A DNA stretch of 64,000 nucleotides from Skermanella mucosa (GTDB lineage: Bacteria; Pseudomonadota; Alphaproteobacteria; Azospirillales; Azospirillaceae). The position numbers and the translations under genes were made by a program. The stretch lies in the NCBI RefSeq assembly GCF_016765655.2, contig NZ_CP086106.1, positions 5,230,501 through 5,294,500 on the forward strand, in the 5' to 3' direction. Positions within the stretch are counted from its first letter, which is position 1. The number at the start of each line of letters is the position of its first letter. Positions 1 through 8,347 of this stretch are shown here, piece by piece. The notes under the pieces are model-generated. The model saw nothing but the letters and a program-made list of their open reading frames with translations, searched no databases and was not told where the DNA came from.

Positions 1-126
1 CAGCGCCCCGATCCAGCCGAGCGGCTGGGCGACGAAGGCCAGGACGGCCGTGGCGGCTGCGAACAGCGCGATGAAGGGCCAACCGGCACGGTTGATCGGA
101 ACGACGACGGATTGCAGAGCGGACAT
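1..126 (-). CDS. psd: Phosphatidylserine decarboxylase, N-terminal 42 residues (cut by window edge)
   Basis: Only the first 42 codons are inside the window; the gene runs off the left edge. The start is the ATG at 126 on the minus strand. The visible peptide contains INRAGWPFIALFAAA and QPLGWIGAL, which match the membrane-anchoring N-terminus of the short bacterial phosphatidylserine decarboxylases (hydrophobic segment followed by LGWIG). The enzyme makes phosphatidylethanolamine from phosphatidylserine at the inner membrane and matures by self-cleavage to a pyruvoyl form; the cleavage site is outside the window. Another small membrane protein with the same start cannot be excluded. Confidence 0.7.
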   Translation of the reverse strand, partial: MSALQSVVVPINRAGWPFIALFAAATAVLAFVAQPLGWIGAL

Positions 127-325
127 GGTCGGAAGCTGGTTCCTGCGCTGGTCTGAATTGAAAAGCGGGCTGGGCGGACACCGATACTTATGACACCGGA
201 AGCCCGATGCAAACCACTTCCGGCGCCGCACCCCGGTTCCTTTACCCGATATTAAGGCGGGAGCCCCCACTATGCTTCCCCCGGCGGCGCCCTGCGCGGT
301 CCATTTCCACAGCGGAGCGGATAGG

Positions 326-760
326 ATGCAGGCTCTCGTCGAAGTCTCCCAGGCGGCGTTGCCGCTCAGGCTGGGAACCGTCCATGTCACCCCGGACGGC
401 ATGCTCGGCATCGCCGCGATACCGTCGGCGTCGAGCCAGCGCTTCGTTATCGACGACCTCCTGTTCCAGGTCTCCACGACGCCGCTGGGCGACCGCATGC
501 GCTTCCGCATCTGGGCTGAGATCGGCTGGGTTCCCTACACGGCCCAGTCGCCCCAGCGCCGCCGCGACGTGCTGACGATCCTCCGGGCGTCGCAGCACCT
601 GGAACGGGCCTGCTTCGTGCTCGAAGACGGCCAGAAGATCCTGGTGATCGGCGAGTCCGAGGCGGAGGAACATCTCGACGTCACCGGGGTCGTTTTCGAG
701 ACCCTGCTTTTCCTCCGGGAGGTCCGGCCCTACCTGCGCATCCTGTCCGACTATCTGTGA
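326..760 (+). CDS. Hypothetical protein, about 145 aa
   Basis: I do not recognise this family. The protein is soluble-looking, with no signal peptide or membrane segment, and mixes hydrophobic beta-like stretches (QRFVIDDLLFQVS, RMRFRIWAEIGWVPY) with a helical C-terminus (VVFETLLFLREVRPYLRIL). The overall size and alternating pattern resemble small alpha/beta chaperone-like or YbjN-like folds, but this is only an impression. The ATG at 326 follows GGAGCGGATAGG. An in-frame ATG at 272 follows CGGGAG and would add 18 residues, so the start is uncertain. It converges with the LysM gene; 31 bp separate them with no clear terminator. Confidence 0.6.
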   Translation: MQALVEVSQAALPLRLGTVHVTPDGMLGIAAIPSASSQRFVIDDLLFQVSTTPLGDRMRFRIWAEIGWVPYTAQSPQRRRDVLTILRASQHLERACFVLEDGQKILVIGESEAEEHLDVTGVVFETLLFLREVRPYLRILSDYL

Positions 761-791
761 TCCATCGTCCTGCGATCTATCGTCCGGCCCG

Positions 792-1844
792 TCAGTTCGT
801 CGGGGGCACGTTGAAGATCTGGCCCGGATAGATCAGGTCGGGGTCGCGGATATGCTCCTGGTTCGCCTCATAGATAAGACTGTATCGAACGCCGGATCCG
901 TAGGTGCGCCGCGCGATGCGCCACAGGCTCGCCCCGGGCTGGACCACCACCGACTGGCCGGCCGGGAGCATCGCCGCCTGCTCCGCCATCTGGAACGGGA
1001 TCTCGGCGCGGGCGGCGACCTTGCCGTCCTCGGCGACCTGGTCGGCGCGCAGGGCATAGCGGCCCGGCCGCACCGGCTGCTCGGGCGTCAGGGCCCAGCG
1101 CCCGTCGTCGCCCGACCGGGAGTTGCCGACCAGCAAATTATCCAGATACACCTGGACGCGGGTCCTCGGCGGCGCCCGTCCCCCGATATTCACCCGCCCG
1201 TCCGACCCGTAATCGACCACGTCGACCGACACGCCGCCGGCCGGCCGCGGCGCGATCGCCGGGACGGCGGCAGCCGGTGCCTGGAGGACGGCCGACGCGC
1301 CGGTGCCGTCCCGAGGGACCGCCAGGGCGATCGCGCCACCCGCTTCCTGGGCCGGCTCGGGCAGCACCAGCACCACCACGTCATCGGACGCAACCGGCGC
1401 CTCGGCGTCGGGCGCCCGCGCCGACAGGCTGAGCTGGCGGCCGCCCGGGCCGAGCGGATCGTCGGGGAGCAGCACCCACTCGCCCCGCTGGTCGGCGACC
1501 GCCCTCCCGATCGTCCGGCCGCCGTCGAGCACGGTCACGGTGGAATGCGGCTCGGCGCGCCCGGCGATGACGGCGTTGCCCTGCGGAGTGATCCTGACGA
1601 CGTCGAAGCTGGGCGGCGCGCCGGATCCGGGCTCCGGCCTGGACGGCTCCGGATCCTTTTCAGGCGGTGCCGCCGGTTCAGGGACGGGTGGCGCAGCCGA
1701 AAGGGACGGCCCGGGACCGTCACTTTCGACCTTGGGCGGCATCGCGTCCATCAGCGATTCACCGGGCTGGTCGAGCAAGGTCAAGGCCAGGGCGGCGCCC
1801 AGCAGGGCGACGCCGACGGCACCGATTATGAGCGCTCTCTTCAC
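792..1844 (-). CDS. Membrane-anchored LysM protein with two Ig-like repeats
   Basis: Domains in order are: an N-terminal membrane segment (KRALIIGAVGVALLGAALAL); a Pro/Glu-rich linker; two related beta-rich repeats of about 85 residues, each with a GRAxPxxxVxVxxD-like pattern (AGRAEPHSTVTVLDGG and GGRAPPRTRVQVYLDN) typical of bacterial Ig-like modules; and a C-terminal LysM of about 50 residues (SVVVQPGASLWRIARRTYG to YPGQIFNVP). LysM binds peptidoglycan glycan, so the protein probably sits on the inner membrane and reaches the wall. The GTG at 1844 is chosen because it directly precedes the membrane segment. An upstream GTG at 1994 keeps the frame open, but the added 50 residues look non-coding. 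Confidence 0.8.
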   Translation of the reverse strand: MKRALIIGAVGVALLGAALALTLLDQPGESLMDAMPPKVESDGPGPSLSAAPPVPEPAAPPEKDPEPSRPEPGSGAPPSFDVVRITPQGNAVIAGRAEPHSTVTVLDGGRTIGRAVADQRGEWVLLPDDPLGPGGRQLSLSARAPDAEAPVASDDVVVLVLPEPAQEAGGAIALAVPRDGTGASAVLQAPAAAVPAIAPRPAGGVSVDVVDYGSDGRVNIGGRAPPRTRVQVYLDNLLVGNSRSGDDGRWALTPEQPVRPGRYALRADQVAEDGKVAARAEIPFQMAEQAAMLPAGQSVVVQPGASLWRIARRTYGSGVRYSLIYEANQEHIRDPDLIYPGQIFNVPPTN

Positions 1845-2143
1845 GATCGTCCCGCTTGTTCTTCTCCGAACGATCCGACCCTCGTCCACCGCAAAGTCTA
1901 TTCGGTGTAGATCAGAATGCATAGAAGTTACATCGACAGCCGAAATCCATCCGTCTAAATCATGGCGGGCCATCCGTCGAGCCGGTCTGTTCACGCCGTG
2001 AGCGCAAGGGGATGCGGCGGATCGTCATGGTCGCACTTGGCGCGGCGGCTCCGCCGTGAGAGGCTGGGAACCGCGGACGGATCGACCGCCGGCGGCAGGC
2101 GCCATGCCCGGTTCCGGCCGCCGCGGTCCGTAAGGGTGATGGA
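1845..2143. other. Intergenic region between the LysM gene and the LOG-family gene
   Basis: About 300 bp between divergent genes. An open frame continues upstream of the LysM start but shows no domain. I see no convincing promoter pair or repeat; the promoters of both flanking genes must lie here. It includes a relatively AT-rich patch at about 1900-1960 that is the likeliest place for the minus-strand promoter. Confidence 0.4.
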
Positions 2144-2728
2144 ATGAAGGACTTGACTTCGATTTGTGTCTATTGCGGCTCGTCGAGCCGCGTCAGCGAT
2201 ACCTACAAGGATGCCGCGCACCTGCTGGGCACGCTTATCGGGCAGAGCGGACGCCAGCTCGTCTACGGCGGCGGCCGGGTCGGGCTGATGGGGATCGTCG
2301 CCGACGCCGCGATCGCGGCCGGCGGACCCGTCGTCGGGATCATCCCGGAGCATATCCAGGTGCTCGAGGTGGAGCATACCGGCCTGACCGAACTGCTGGT
2401 GGTCGACAGCATGCATACCCGCAAGCGGCTGATGGTCGACCGTTCCGACGCGTTCGTCGTCCTGCCCGGCGGGCTGGGAACGCTGGACGAGACGTTCGAG
2501 ATCCTGACCTGGAAGCAGCTCCACCTGCACGACAAGCCGGTGGTGATCGCCAACATCGACGGCTACTGGGACCCGTTCGAAGCGCTGCTCGACCACATGA
2601 TCGCCCAGGGCTTCGCCCAGCCAGGGCACCGCAAGCTGTTCACCGTGGTGAATCGGGTGGAGGACGTGATGCCGGCCCTGTCGCGCCAGCCGGAGTCCGT
2701 GATCAAGCCCGAAACCAAATGGCTGTGA
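2144..2728 (+). CDS. LOG family protein (nucleoside 5'-monophosphate phosphoribohydrolase, TIGR00730 type)
   Basis: A 194-aa Rossmann-fold protein of the usual length for LOG/TIGR00730 enzymes. It shows the N-terminal VYCGSS strand, a glycine-rich YGGGRVGLMG loop (residues 41-50) and the signature PGGLGTLDE (108-116), the PGGxGTxxE motif whose Glu takes part in catalysis; the upstream MHTRKRLM block carries the conserved Arg. The family hydrolyses cytokinin riboside 5'-monophosphate or related nucleotides to free base plus ribose 5-phosphate. The physiological substrate in bacteria is often unclear, so cytokinin activation is possible but unproven. The start ATG lies 4 bp inside an upstream open frame. 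It is probably a single-gene unit ahead of icd. Confidence 0.9.
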   Translation: MKDLTSICVYCGSSSRVSDTYKDAAHLLGTLIGQSGRQLVYGGGRVGLMGIVADAAIAAGGPVVGIIPEHIQVLEVEHTGLTELLVVDSMHTRKRLMVDRSDAFVVLPGGLGTLDETFEILTWKQLHLHDKPVVIANIDGYWDPFEALLDHMIAQGFAQPGHRKLFTVVNRVEDVMPALSRQPESVIKPETKWL

Positions 2729-2792
2729 CCCGATAGGCGTTCCCTCCGGGACACCGGGCCTGCGACGCTGGACCGCTGCGGGCAAGTGCGCC

Positions 2793-2821
2793 TTCTTATG
2801 CGGAAGGGACGGTGCTATAAG
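2793..2821 (+). promoter_or_regulatory. Possible sigma-70-type promoter of icd
   Basis: TTCTTA at 2793-2798 and TATAAG at 2816-2821 are separated by exactly 17 bp. The -10 is good and the -35 keeps three to four consensus positions. A start near 2828 would give a leader of about 110 nt before the icd ATG at 2938. Called by eye. Confidence 0.4.
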
Positions 2822-2937
2822 ACGCGCCGTCCAAACTTCTGGCACGCCGCACGACGCCTGCTGAACCGCCCCCGAACGGCGGCATCCAGGGCGCCCAAGA
2901 ACCACACGCTACCCGCTCCAACCGGGAGATTTCATAC

Positions 2938-4161
2938 ATGGCAAAGATTAAGGTCGCTAACCCCGTCGTCGAACTCGACGGCGACGAAATGACCCGGATC
3001 ATCTGGCAGTTCATCAAGGAAAAGCTGATCCTGCCCTACCTCGACATCGAGTTGAAGTACTACGATCTGGGCATGGAGTATCGCGACAAGACGGACGACC
3101 AGGTCACCGTCGATGCGGCCAAGGCAATCCAGCAGTACGGCGTGGGCGTCAAGTGCGCCACGATCACCCCGGACGAGGCGCGCGTCAAGGAATTCAACCT
3201 CAAGAAGATGTGGAAGTCGCCCAACGGCACGATCCGCAACATCCTGGGCGGCACCGTCTTCCGCGAACCGATCATCTGCTCCAACGTGCCGCGCCTGGTT
3301 CCGGGCTGGACCAAGCCGCTGATCATCGGCCGCCACGCCTTCGGTGACCAGTACCGCGCGACCGACTTCCAGGTCCCCGGCCCGGGCAAGCTGACCATGA
3401 CCTTCACGCCCGACGGCGGCGGCGAACCGGTGACCTACGACGTCTTTCAGTTCCCCGAGGCCGGCGTCGCCATGGGCATGTACAACCTGGACGAAAGCAT
3501 CCGCGGCTTCGCCCGGGCCTGCATGAACTACGGCCTGGCGCGCAAGCTTCCGGTCTACCTGTCGACCAAGAACACGATCCTGAAGGTCTATGACGGCCGC
3601 TTCAAGAACCTGTTCCAGGAGGTCTTCGACGCGGAATTCGCCGACGAGTTCAAGAAGCTCGGCCTCACCTACGAGCACCGCCTGATCGACGACATGGTCG
3701 CCAGCGTCATGAAGTGGGACGGCGGCTTCGTCTGGGCCTGCAAGAACTACGACGGCGACGTGCAGTCCGACACCGTGGCGCAGGGCTTCGGCTCGCTGGG
3801 CCTGATGACCTCGGTGCTGCTGAGCCCCGACGGCAAGACGGTCGAGGCCGAGGCCGCCCACGGCACCGTGACCCGGCACTATCGCGAGCACCAGAAGGGC
3901 CGCGAGACCTCGACCAACCCGATCGCCTCGATCTTCGCCTGGACCCAGGGCCTGTCCTATCGCGGCAAGTTCGACGGCACCCCCGAGGTCACCCGGTTCG
4001 CCGAGACCCTGGAGAAGGTGTGCGTCAGCACCGTGGAGGCCGGCTTCATGACCAAGGACCTCGCCATCCTGATCGGCCCGGAGCAGCCCTGGCTGACCAC
4101 CAAGCAGTTCCTGGACAAGCTGGACGAGAACCTGAAGAAGGCCATGGCCGAAGCCGCCTGA
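2938..4161 (+). CDS. icd: NADP-dependent isocitrate dehydrogenase
   Basis: A 407-aa enzyme of the dimeric, eukaryote-like class found in alphaproteobacteria. It converts isocitrate and NADP to 2-oxoglutarate, CO2 and NADPH in the TCA cycle. The N-terminus [14 protein letters not shown], the substrate region [20 protein letters not shown] and the metal-binding block [26 protein letters not shown] are all intact; [16 protein letters not shown] is the cofactor loop typical of NADP use. The length is normal for the class. The ATG at 2938 is preceded by CCGGGAGATTTCATAC (GGGAG ribosome site). A strong terminator follows, so it is a single-gene unit. Confidence 0.97.
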   Translation: MAKIKVANPVVELDGDEMTRIIWQFIKEKLILPYLDIELKYYDLGMEYRDKTDDQVTVDAAKAIQQYGVGVKCATITPDEARVKEFNLKKMWKSPNGTIRNILGGTVFREPIICSNVPRLVPGWTKPLIIGRHAFGDQYRATDFQVPGPGKLTMTFTPDGGGEPVTYDVFQFPEAGVAMGMYNLDESIRGFARACMNYGLARKLPVYLSTKNTILKVYDGRFKNLFQEVFDAEFADEFKKLGLTYEHRLIDDMVASVMKWDGGFVWACKNYDGDVQSDTVAQGFGSLGLMTSVLLSPDGKTVEAEAAHGTVTRHYREHQKGRETSTNPIASIFAWTQGLSYRGKFDGTPEVTRFAETLEKVCVSTVEAGFMTKDLAILIGPEQPWLTTKQFLDKLDENLKKAMAEAA

Positions 4162-4193
4162 TCCGGCCCCGGCACAGGTTTCGTTTCATCGCG

Positions 4194-4230
4194 ACCCCGC
4201 CCGATTCGATCGGGCGGGGTTGCTTTTTTC
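4194..4230 (+). terminator. Rho-independent terminator after icd
   Basis: A perfect 12-bp stem (ACCCCGCCCGAT at 4194-4205 with ATCGGGCGGGGT at 4209-4220), a 3-nt loop and TGCTTTTTT downstream. It begins 33 nt after the icd stop. Confidence 0.9.
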
Positions 4231-4334
4231 TGCCCGACGCGCAAAACTAGGGAGCTTTTCGCGAAATGGTATAAACCGGACGCGTCATAATACCGGGGGG
4301 CTACCTGTGTCCGCCGTGCAGAGGAATTGCAAAG

Positions 4335-4712
4335 ATGCCACACAAGATCAGAATCGCGATCGTCGGGGCAGGTGAAACCGGTGCGCCGCTGCTTGAGCAG
4401 CTTCTCTCCGCAGATTTTGTAAAGGTTATAGGCATTGCCGATCTAAATCCCGATGCTCCGGGCATTGTATTGGCCCGGTCGAGAGGGGTAAAAACTTACA
4501 GCGACTTCCTGGAACTGGCCCGGATGGGCGAAGACATCGATATATTCATTGATGTGACAGGTGTACACAAGGTCCGCGATGCGCTGCAACATTACATGCA
4601 GGAGTCGGACAACCATCATACCGTGATCATGCATGAGTTGATCGCCGTCCTGCTCCTCTCCCTGTCCAAAGGCGAGTTGGTGCAGATCAAGCACGGTGAC
4701 TTGGACTATTGA
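4335..4712 (+). CDS. Stand-alone NAD(P)-binding Rossmann domain protein
   Basis: A 125-aa protein. The N-terminus IRIAIVGAGETGAPLLEQL has the GxGxxG dinucleotide loop, followed by VIGIADLNPDAPGIVLARSRGV (the acidic residue at the end of strand 2) and IDIFIDVTGVHKVRDAL. This is a Rossmann module like the N-terminal half of dihydrodipicolinate or homoserine reductases, with no catalytic domain attached. From memory, the same module is often fused in front of PAS or histidine-kinase domains; here it stands alone and ends soon after. The ATG follows GAGGAATTGCAAAG. The gene and its leader are clearly lower in GC than icd upstream, which may indicate transfer. Function unknown; a sensor of NAD(P)(H) state is speculation. 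Confidence 0.75.
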   Translation: MPHKIRIAIVGAGETGAPLLEQLLSADFVKVIGIADLNPDAPGIVLARSRGVKTYSDFLELARMGEDIDIFIDVTGVHKVRDALQHYMQESDNHHTVIMHELIAVLLLSLSKGELVQIKHGDLDY

Positions 4713-5016
4713 GCCGGAGATGGTCGGTTTGACTCTATCTTGATTATAGGGTTATGAAGCACTCGACTTCGGCTAGCCCCCGTGACTTTGTCGTTTCTGT
4801 CGTGTTTATACGGGGGCGGTGCTCCAGCCGGCCGCTCCGCGAAGCTTGTGGAAAACGTTTGTTTTCGGCAGGTTACTCCTCGTTCTGGATGTTACGGACT
4901 AGCCTCCGTTCTTCGGATCCGATAGGAACCGTGCCCGCGCCGTATGTGTTTTCCGCATTGGACTCTCGCGTGTACGCGTTATGTTGATGCACCAATTCAG
5001 CTCAAGGGAGAAGGTC
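4713..5016. other. Intergenic leader region upstream of the OmpA-like gene
   Basis: About 300 bp of lower GC than the surroundings. A possible 77-aa frame (4754-4987) has no recognisable protein features and is not called. There is an 8-bp inverted repeat (GCCCCCGT at 4776-4783 with ACGGGGGC at 4810-4817) without a T-tract. The length suggests a long leader or a promoter region for the outer-membrane protein gene. Confidence 0.35.
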
Positions 5017-5595
5017 GTGCGCCTTAATCAAATCGCTGCCTCGGGCGTCTTTGCGTTCCTGGCGATGTCGGTCGTTGCGCCCGCCAGCGTGCTGGCTCAA
5101 AGCGCCTCGGAAAAGTGCAACACTGTGGTGGACTCCACTGGCAAGCCCGTGGTTGCCGCCAACAACACTGCCGTTCTCCACGCCGGAAGCTATGACTGCC
5201 CGCCGCCGCCCGCAGCCGCCGCCGCCGCCCCGGCCGCAGCCGTTCCGCCGGCGGCTCCGCTGGCCAACGCCGTCTACTTCGTGTTCTTCGACTTCGACCG
5301 CTCGGCCATCACCCCGGCGGCGCAGGACATCCTGAACACGGTCGTCAGCGATGCCCGCCGGACCAACGCGTCCCGCCTGAACGTGCTCGGCCACACCGAC
5401 ACCTCGGGTTCGCCGGCCTACAACCAGCGTCTGTCGGAGCGTCGTGCGTCCGCCGTGCGCGAGGCCCTGGTGCAGCGCGGCGTCCCCGCCGGTCAGATCA
5501 CCACCCGCGGTCTCGGCGAGACGCAGCCGCTGATCGCCACCGGCGACGGCGTCCGCGAGCCGTCCAACCGTCGCGCCGAGATCCGCTTCCAGTAA
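5017..5595 (+). CDS. OmpA-family outer membrane protein
   Basis: A 192-aa exported protein. The signal peptide is VRLNQIAASGVFAFLAMSVV to VLA|QS (about 27 residues). Next come a short region with two Cys, a Pro/Ala-rich linker (about residues 60-80) and a C-terminal OmpA/MotB domain: VFFDFDRSAITPAAQ, then NVLGHTDTSGSPAYNQRLSERRA, then RGLGETQP and SNRRAEIRF, the full peptidoglycan-binding signature. It lacks a beta-barrel, so it is a periplasmic or lipid-free wall-tethering protein rather than full OmpA. The GTG at 5017 is chosen because AGGGAGAAGG lies just before it; an ATG at 4981 is in frame but has no ribosome site. A terminator follows. Confidence 0.88.
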   Translation: MRLNQIAASGVFAFLAMSVVAPASVLAQSASEKCNTVVDSTGKPVVAANNTAVLHAGSYDCPPPPAAAAAAPAAAVPPAAPLANAVYFVFFDFDRSAITPAAQDILNTVVSDARRTNASRLNVLGHTDTSGSPAYNQRLSERRASAVREALVQRGVPAGQITTRGLGETQPLIATGDGVREPSNRRAEIRFQ

Positions 5596-5645
5596 TCGGG
5601 CGGGTTTCACGGGGTCCCTTCCAGCGGAGGGACCCGACAGGAGAA

Positions 5646-5672
5646 AGGGGTGCCGTCAGGCGCCCCTTTTTT
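5646..5672 (+). terminator. Rho-independent terminator after the OmpA-like gene
   Basis: Stem AGGGGTGCC / GGCGCCCCT (one G-U pair), 4-nt loop GTCA, followed by a run of six T. A second GC-rich hairpin (GGTCCCT / AGGGACC) lies just upstream at about 5613-5634. Confidence 0.85.
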
Positions 5673-5715
5673 CGTTGCCCGATGTTGCCCGATGGCTGGC
5701 GCCCGGTTCGCGCCT

Positions 5716-5748
5716 AAAAAAAAGCCCGCCGGCGGGAAGCCGGCGGGC
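5716..5748 (-). terminator. Rho-independent terminator of gcrA (minus strand)
   Basis: Perfect 10-bp stem (GCCCGCCGGC 5724-5733 with GCCGGCGGGC 5739-5748). On the minus strand it is followed by eight T (the A-run at 5716-5723). It sits 26 bp after the gcrA stop. Confidence 0.9.
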
Positions 5749-5774
5749 CGTTCGGCCGTTTCGCGGAGATCGGA

Positions 5775-6143
5775 TCAGGCGGCGCCGACTTTGCGCTCGC
5801 GTTCCTCATCGCGCTTCTTCGAGCTGGGCTGGTAGGCGATGGCCGCGTGCTCCGCGCAATAGGGCATGCCGGGCTGAGCGGTCTTGCCACAGAAATGGAA
5901 ATCCGCGTGCTTGGGATCGCCAACCGGCCATTTGCACATGCGTTCAGTCAGGGCGAGGATCGTGGCGCCGCGCGACGGCTTCTTCTTGATCGGTGACGGC
6001 CGTCCTGACAATCCAAGGCGGTGGGCCTTGCCGATCACGGCGTTGCGCGTGACATCACCCAGGGTGTCCGCGATCTCGCTCGCGCTCATTCCCTGGCCCC
6101 AGAGTTGCTTCAGGCGCTCTACCCGTTCGTCAGTCCAACTCAT
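5775..6143 (-). CDS. gcrA: GcrA cell-cycle regulator
   Basis: A 122-aa protein beginning MSWTDERVERLKQLWGQGMSAS and continuing LGDVTRNAVIGKAHRLGLSGR. This is the GcrA helix-turn-helix that binds DNA at CcrM-methylated GANTC sites and works with sigma-70 RNA polymerase. The C-terminal part keeps CKWPVGDP, FHFCG and MPYCAEHAAIAYQP, the conserved Cys-containing sigma-interacting domain. The length is shorter than Caulobacter GcrA but normal for Rhodospirillales. The ATG at 6143 is chosen over 6161 because GGAG precedes it by about 8 nt and MSWTDERV is the usual family start. With cckA in the same window this marks a cell-cycle circuit of the Caulobacter type. Confidence 0.93.
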   Translation of the reverse strand: MSWTDERVERLKQLWGQGMSASEIADTLGDVTRNAVIGKAHRLGLSGRPSPIKKKPSRGATILALTERMCKWPVGDPKHADFHFCGKTAQPGMPYCAEHAAIAYQPSSKKRDEERERKVGAA

Positions 6144-6631
6144 GCCGCTGTCTCCACTCATCCGGGTCCCTATTATTTGTTGCCGACAGGAGTATGGCGG
6201 GCCGCATATGGCGTGCCGCTTTCCATAAAAACCTATATCTAGTGCCGACGCGGTGGAAGGCTACCAGATAAGCCCGCCGATGCCTAGGGGGTTGCTGTTA
6301 CATTTATATGCAAAAGTGGTAAACCATTCGTTTAAACGACGTCCCTCATCAAGTCGAAAGCCATAGGCGACGGAATGACCATTCTGTTCCGATACAGCAG
6401 AGAAACCGGACACATGCCAATCATTCCAATGGAATACCGAAATCCGGGGTCTGGTGCACAGGCATCCATGCGCGGGGTCGAACTGACAATAGGGTAACTT
6501 TCGAGGCAATTACATGAACTGCCCTTTCTATTTCCGGCGGCTGCCGGACATGAAAACGATAATGCACCGTGACTTCGGAGCCACTCCGCAGGGCCTCGAT
6601 CGGACGGCCACGGGAGGCGCCGTCCTTCCGG
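6144..6631. other. Low-GC gap between gcrA and the VWA gene, no supported gene
   Basis: Nearly 490 bp with visibly lower GC than the rest. An 82-aa minus-strand frame (6261-6509) exists, but its peptide has no domain, no good ribosome site and unusual codon use, so it is not called. No tRNA shape was found. The gcrA promoter must be near 6150-6260, where AT-rich patches occur (TAAAAACCTATATCTAG at about 6226). The rest may be a decayed region. Confidence 0.4.
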
Positions 6632-7819
6632 TCAGCGGTTCAGCTCACGCATCCCGGCATCCAGCCCGTCGAGGGTCAGGGGATACATACGCCCGCCCAT
6701 AAGCCGCTGCAGGATCCGGGTGCTCTCCGTATAGCCCCAATAGGCTTCGGGTGCCGGGTTGAGCCAGATGGAGCGACTGTAGGTGTTGAGCAGGCGCTGG
6801 AGCCAGACCTGCCCGGCTTCCTCGTTCCAGTGCTCGACGCTGCCGCCGGGATAGACGATCTCGTACGGGCTCATCGCGGCGTCGCCGACGAAGACCAGCT
6901 TGTAGTCCGCCCCATAGGTATGCAGCACGTCCCAGGTGGAAGTGCGTTCGGCGTGGCGGCGGCGATTGTCCCGCCAGACGCCCTCGTAGACGCAATTGTG
7001 GAAGTAGAAGTATTCCAGGTGCTTGAACTCGCCCCGGGCGGCCGAGAAAAGCTCCTCGCAGATCCGGATATGGTCGTCCATGGAGCCGCCGATGTCGAGG
7101 AACAGCAGCACCTTGACGCTGTTGTGCCGCTCCCGGACCATCTTCAGGTCGAGCGTGCCGGCATTGCGGGCAGTGGAGCGGATCGTGTCGGGGAGGTCCA
7201 GTTCCTCCGCGGCGCCCTCGCGGGCGAACTTGCGCAGGCGGCGCAGCGCCACCTTGATGTTGCGGGTGCCCAGTTCGACCGTGTCGTCCAGGTTCCTGAA
7301 CTCGCGCTTGTCCCACACCTTGACGGCCCGGCGATGGCGGCTGCCCTCCTGTCCGATGCGGATGCCCTCCGGATTGTAGCCGTAGGCGCCGAACGGCGAT
7401 GTGCCGGCCGTCCCGATCCATTTGGAGCCGCCCTGGTGACGCTCCTTCTGCTCCGCCAAGCGCTGGGCCAGCGTCTCCATCAGCTTGTCCCAGCCGCCGA
7501 GCGACTGGATCTGCCGCTTCTCCTCCTCGGTGAGGTATTTTTCGGCGAGCTTGCGCAGCCACTCCTCGGGGATCTCGGAGGTGACCGGATCGGCCCCGTC
7601 GCCCGTGCTCTCCAGCCCCTTGAAGACGTGGCCGAACACCTGGTCGAACTTGTCGAGGTTGCGCTCGTCCTTCACGAGGCAGGTGCGGGAGAGATAGTAG
7701 AAGTCCTCGACGCTGTAGTCGGCGATGCCCTGGCGCATCGCCTCCATCAGCGCCAGGTACTCCTTCAGGGATACCGGCACCTGCGCCTTGCGCAGCTCGT
7801 AGAAGAAATTCGTGAACAT
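6632..7819 (-). CDS. VWA domain-containing protein (CoxE-like)
   Basis: A 395-aa protein. The N-terminus MFTNFFYELRKAQVPVSLKEYLALMEAM is the conserved start of the CoxE-like VWA family. A central R/K-rich region leads to the von Willebrand A domain with a metal-site motif FLDIGGSMDDH (DxGxS variant of MIDAS) and a later KLVFVGDAAMSPYEI strand. Such proteins work with MoxR ATPases to insert metals into, or remodel, partner proteins; the MoxR gene is 530 bp upstream in the same direction. The start at 7819 is chosen by the family N-terminus; the frame is open further upstream, but without similarity. No CO dehydrogenase genes are nearby, so the client protein is unknown. Confidence 0.88.
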   Translation of the reverse strand: MFTNFFYELRKAQVPVSLKEYLALMEAMRQGIADYSVEDFYYLSRTCLVKDERNLDKFDQVFGHVFKGLESTGDGADPVTSEIPEEWLRKLAEKYLTEEEKRQIQSLGGWDKLMETLAQRLAEQKERHQGGSKWIGTAGTSPFGAYGYNPEGIRIGQEGSRHRRAVKVWDKREFRNLDDTVELGTRNIKVALRRLRKFAREGAAEELDLPDTIRSTARNAGTLDLKMVRERHNSVKVLLFLDIGGSMDDHIRICEELFSAARGEFKHLEYFYFHNCVYEGVWRDNRRRHAERTSTWDVLHTYGADYKLVFVGDAAMSPYEIVYPGGSVEHWNEEAGQVWLQRLLNTYSRSIWLNPAPEAYWGYTESTRILQRLMGGRMYPLTLDGLDAGMRELNR

Positions 7820-7892
7820 GGCTCGTCGGTGAACTTCGGGCTGAAATCGTCGAAACCGCATAGTGCCATGTTTCAGCCCGATGATTCCGCCC

Positions 7893-8258
7893 TTATTTTC
7901 CCGGATCCTTGCGGGCGGGAGGCGGCACATAGGCGAGGCTGGTGGGAATTCGGCGGCTGATCTCCTTGACCCGGCTGCGCAACTCCGCCACGTCCAGGAG
8001 TTCCTCGATCCGCCGCAAGCGATCCTCAGCCGAGGTCATACGGGCTTCCAGCCGGACCAAGGTGTCGGACATCCGGACCTGCTCCTGCCCGACGCGCATC
8101 AACTCCTGGCTCATGCGGTCCTGTTCCGCTGACAGACGGACCAGTTCCGCAGACATACGCTTCTGTTCCGAAAGAATGCGTTCCTACTGTTCCAGGATGG
8201 TGGAAAGCATCGGCTCAAGCCGATTGAGAATCACAAGCGCTTCATCCGGCTTTTCCAT
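7893..8258 (-). pseudogene. Coiled-coil protein gene interrupted by an in-frame TAG
   Basis: Reading the minus strand from an ATG at 8258 gives 24 codons ending LSTILEQ, then TAG at 8184-8186, then ERILSEQKRMSAELVRLSAEQ and onward in the same frame to 7893, for 121 codons plus the stop. Before and after the stop the sequence is one continuous amphipathic heptad coiled coil (E/Q/R/L/M-rich repeats such as EQxRMS), so the stop interrupts a single protein. A CAG to TAG change (Gln in a Gln-rich helix) is the simplest explanation. An 87-aa remnant could start at the ATG at 8156. The gene lies between the VWA and MoxR genes in the same direction. Function unknown. Confidence 0.6.
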
Positions 8259-8347
8259 GTCGCAGGCATCTTCCCAGGGCACTCACTCCCGGAGTTTAAC
8301 CGTTACGACCGCATTCGTTACGAAGTTTCGAGGTATAACCTATCCCT

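Noticed and set aside
4925-4950. GGAAC with a GTT 18 bp downstream, upstream of the OmpA-like gene (EcfG-like)
   Set aside because: Spacing is too long and the -10 is not a proper match.
4754-4987. Possible 77-aa gene before the OmpA-like gene
   Set aside because: No good ribosome site, no domain, atypical codon use; more likely leader DNA.
6261-6509. Possible 82-aa minus-strand gene downstream of the VWA gene's end
   Set aside because: No similarity, no ribosome site and mixed composition; reported only as an uncalled gap.
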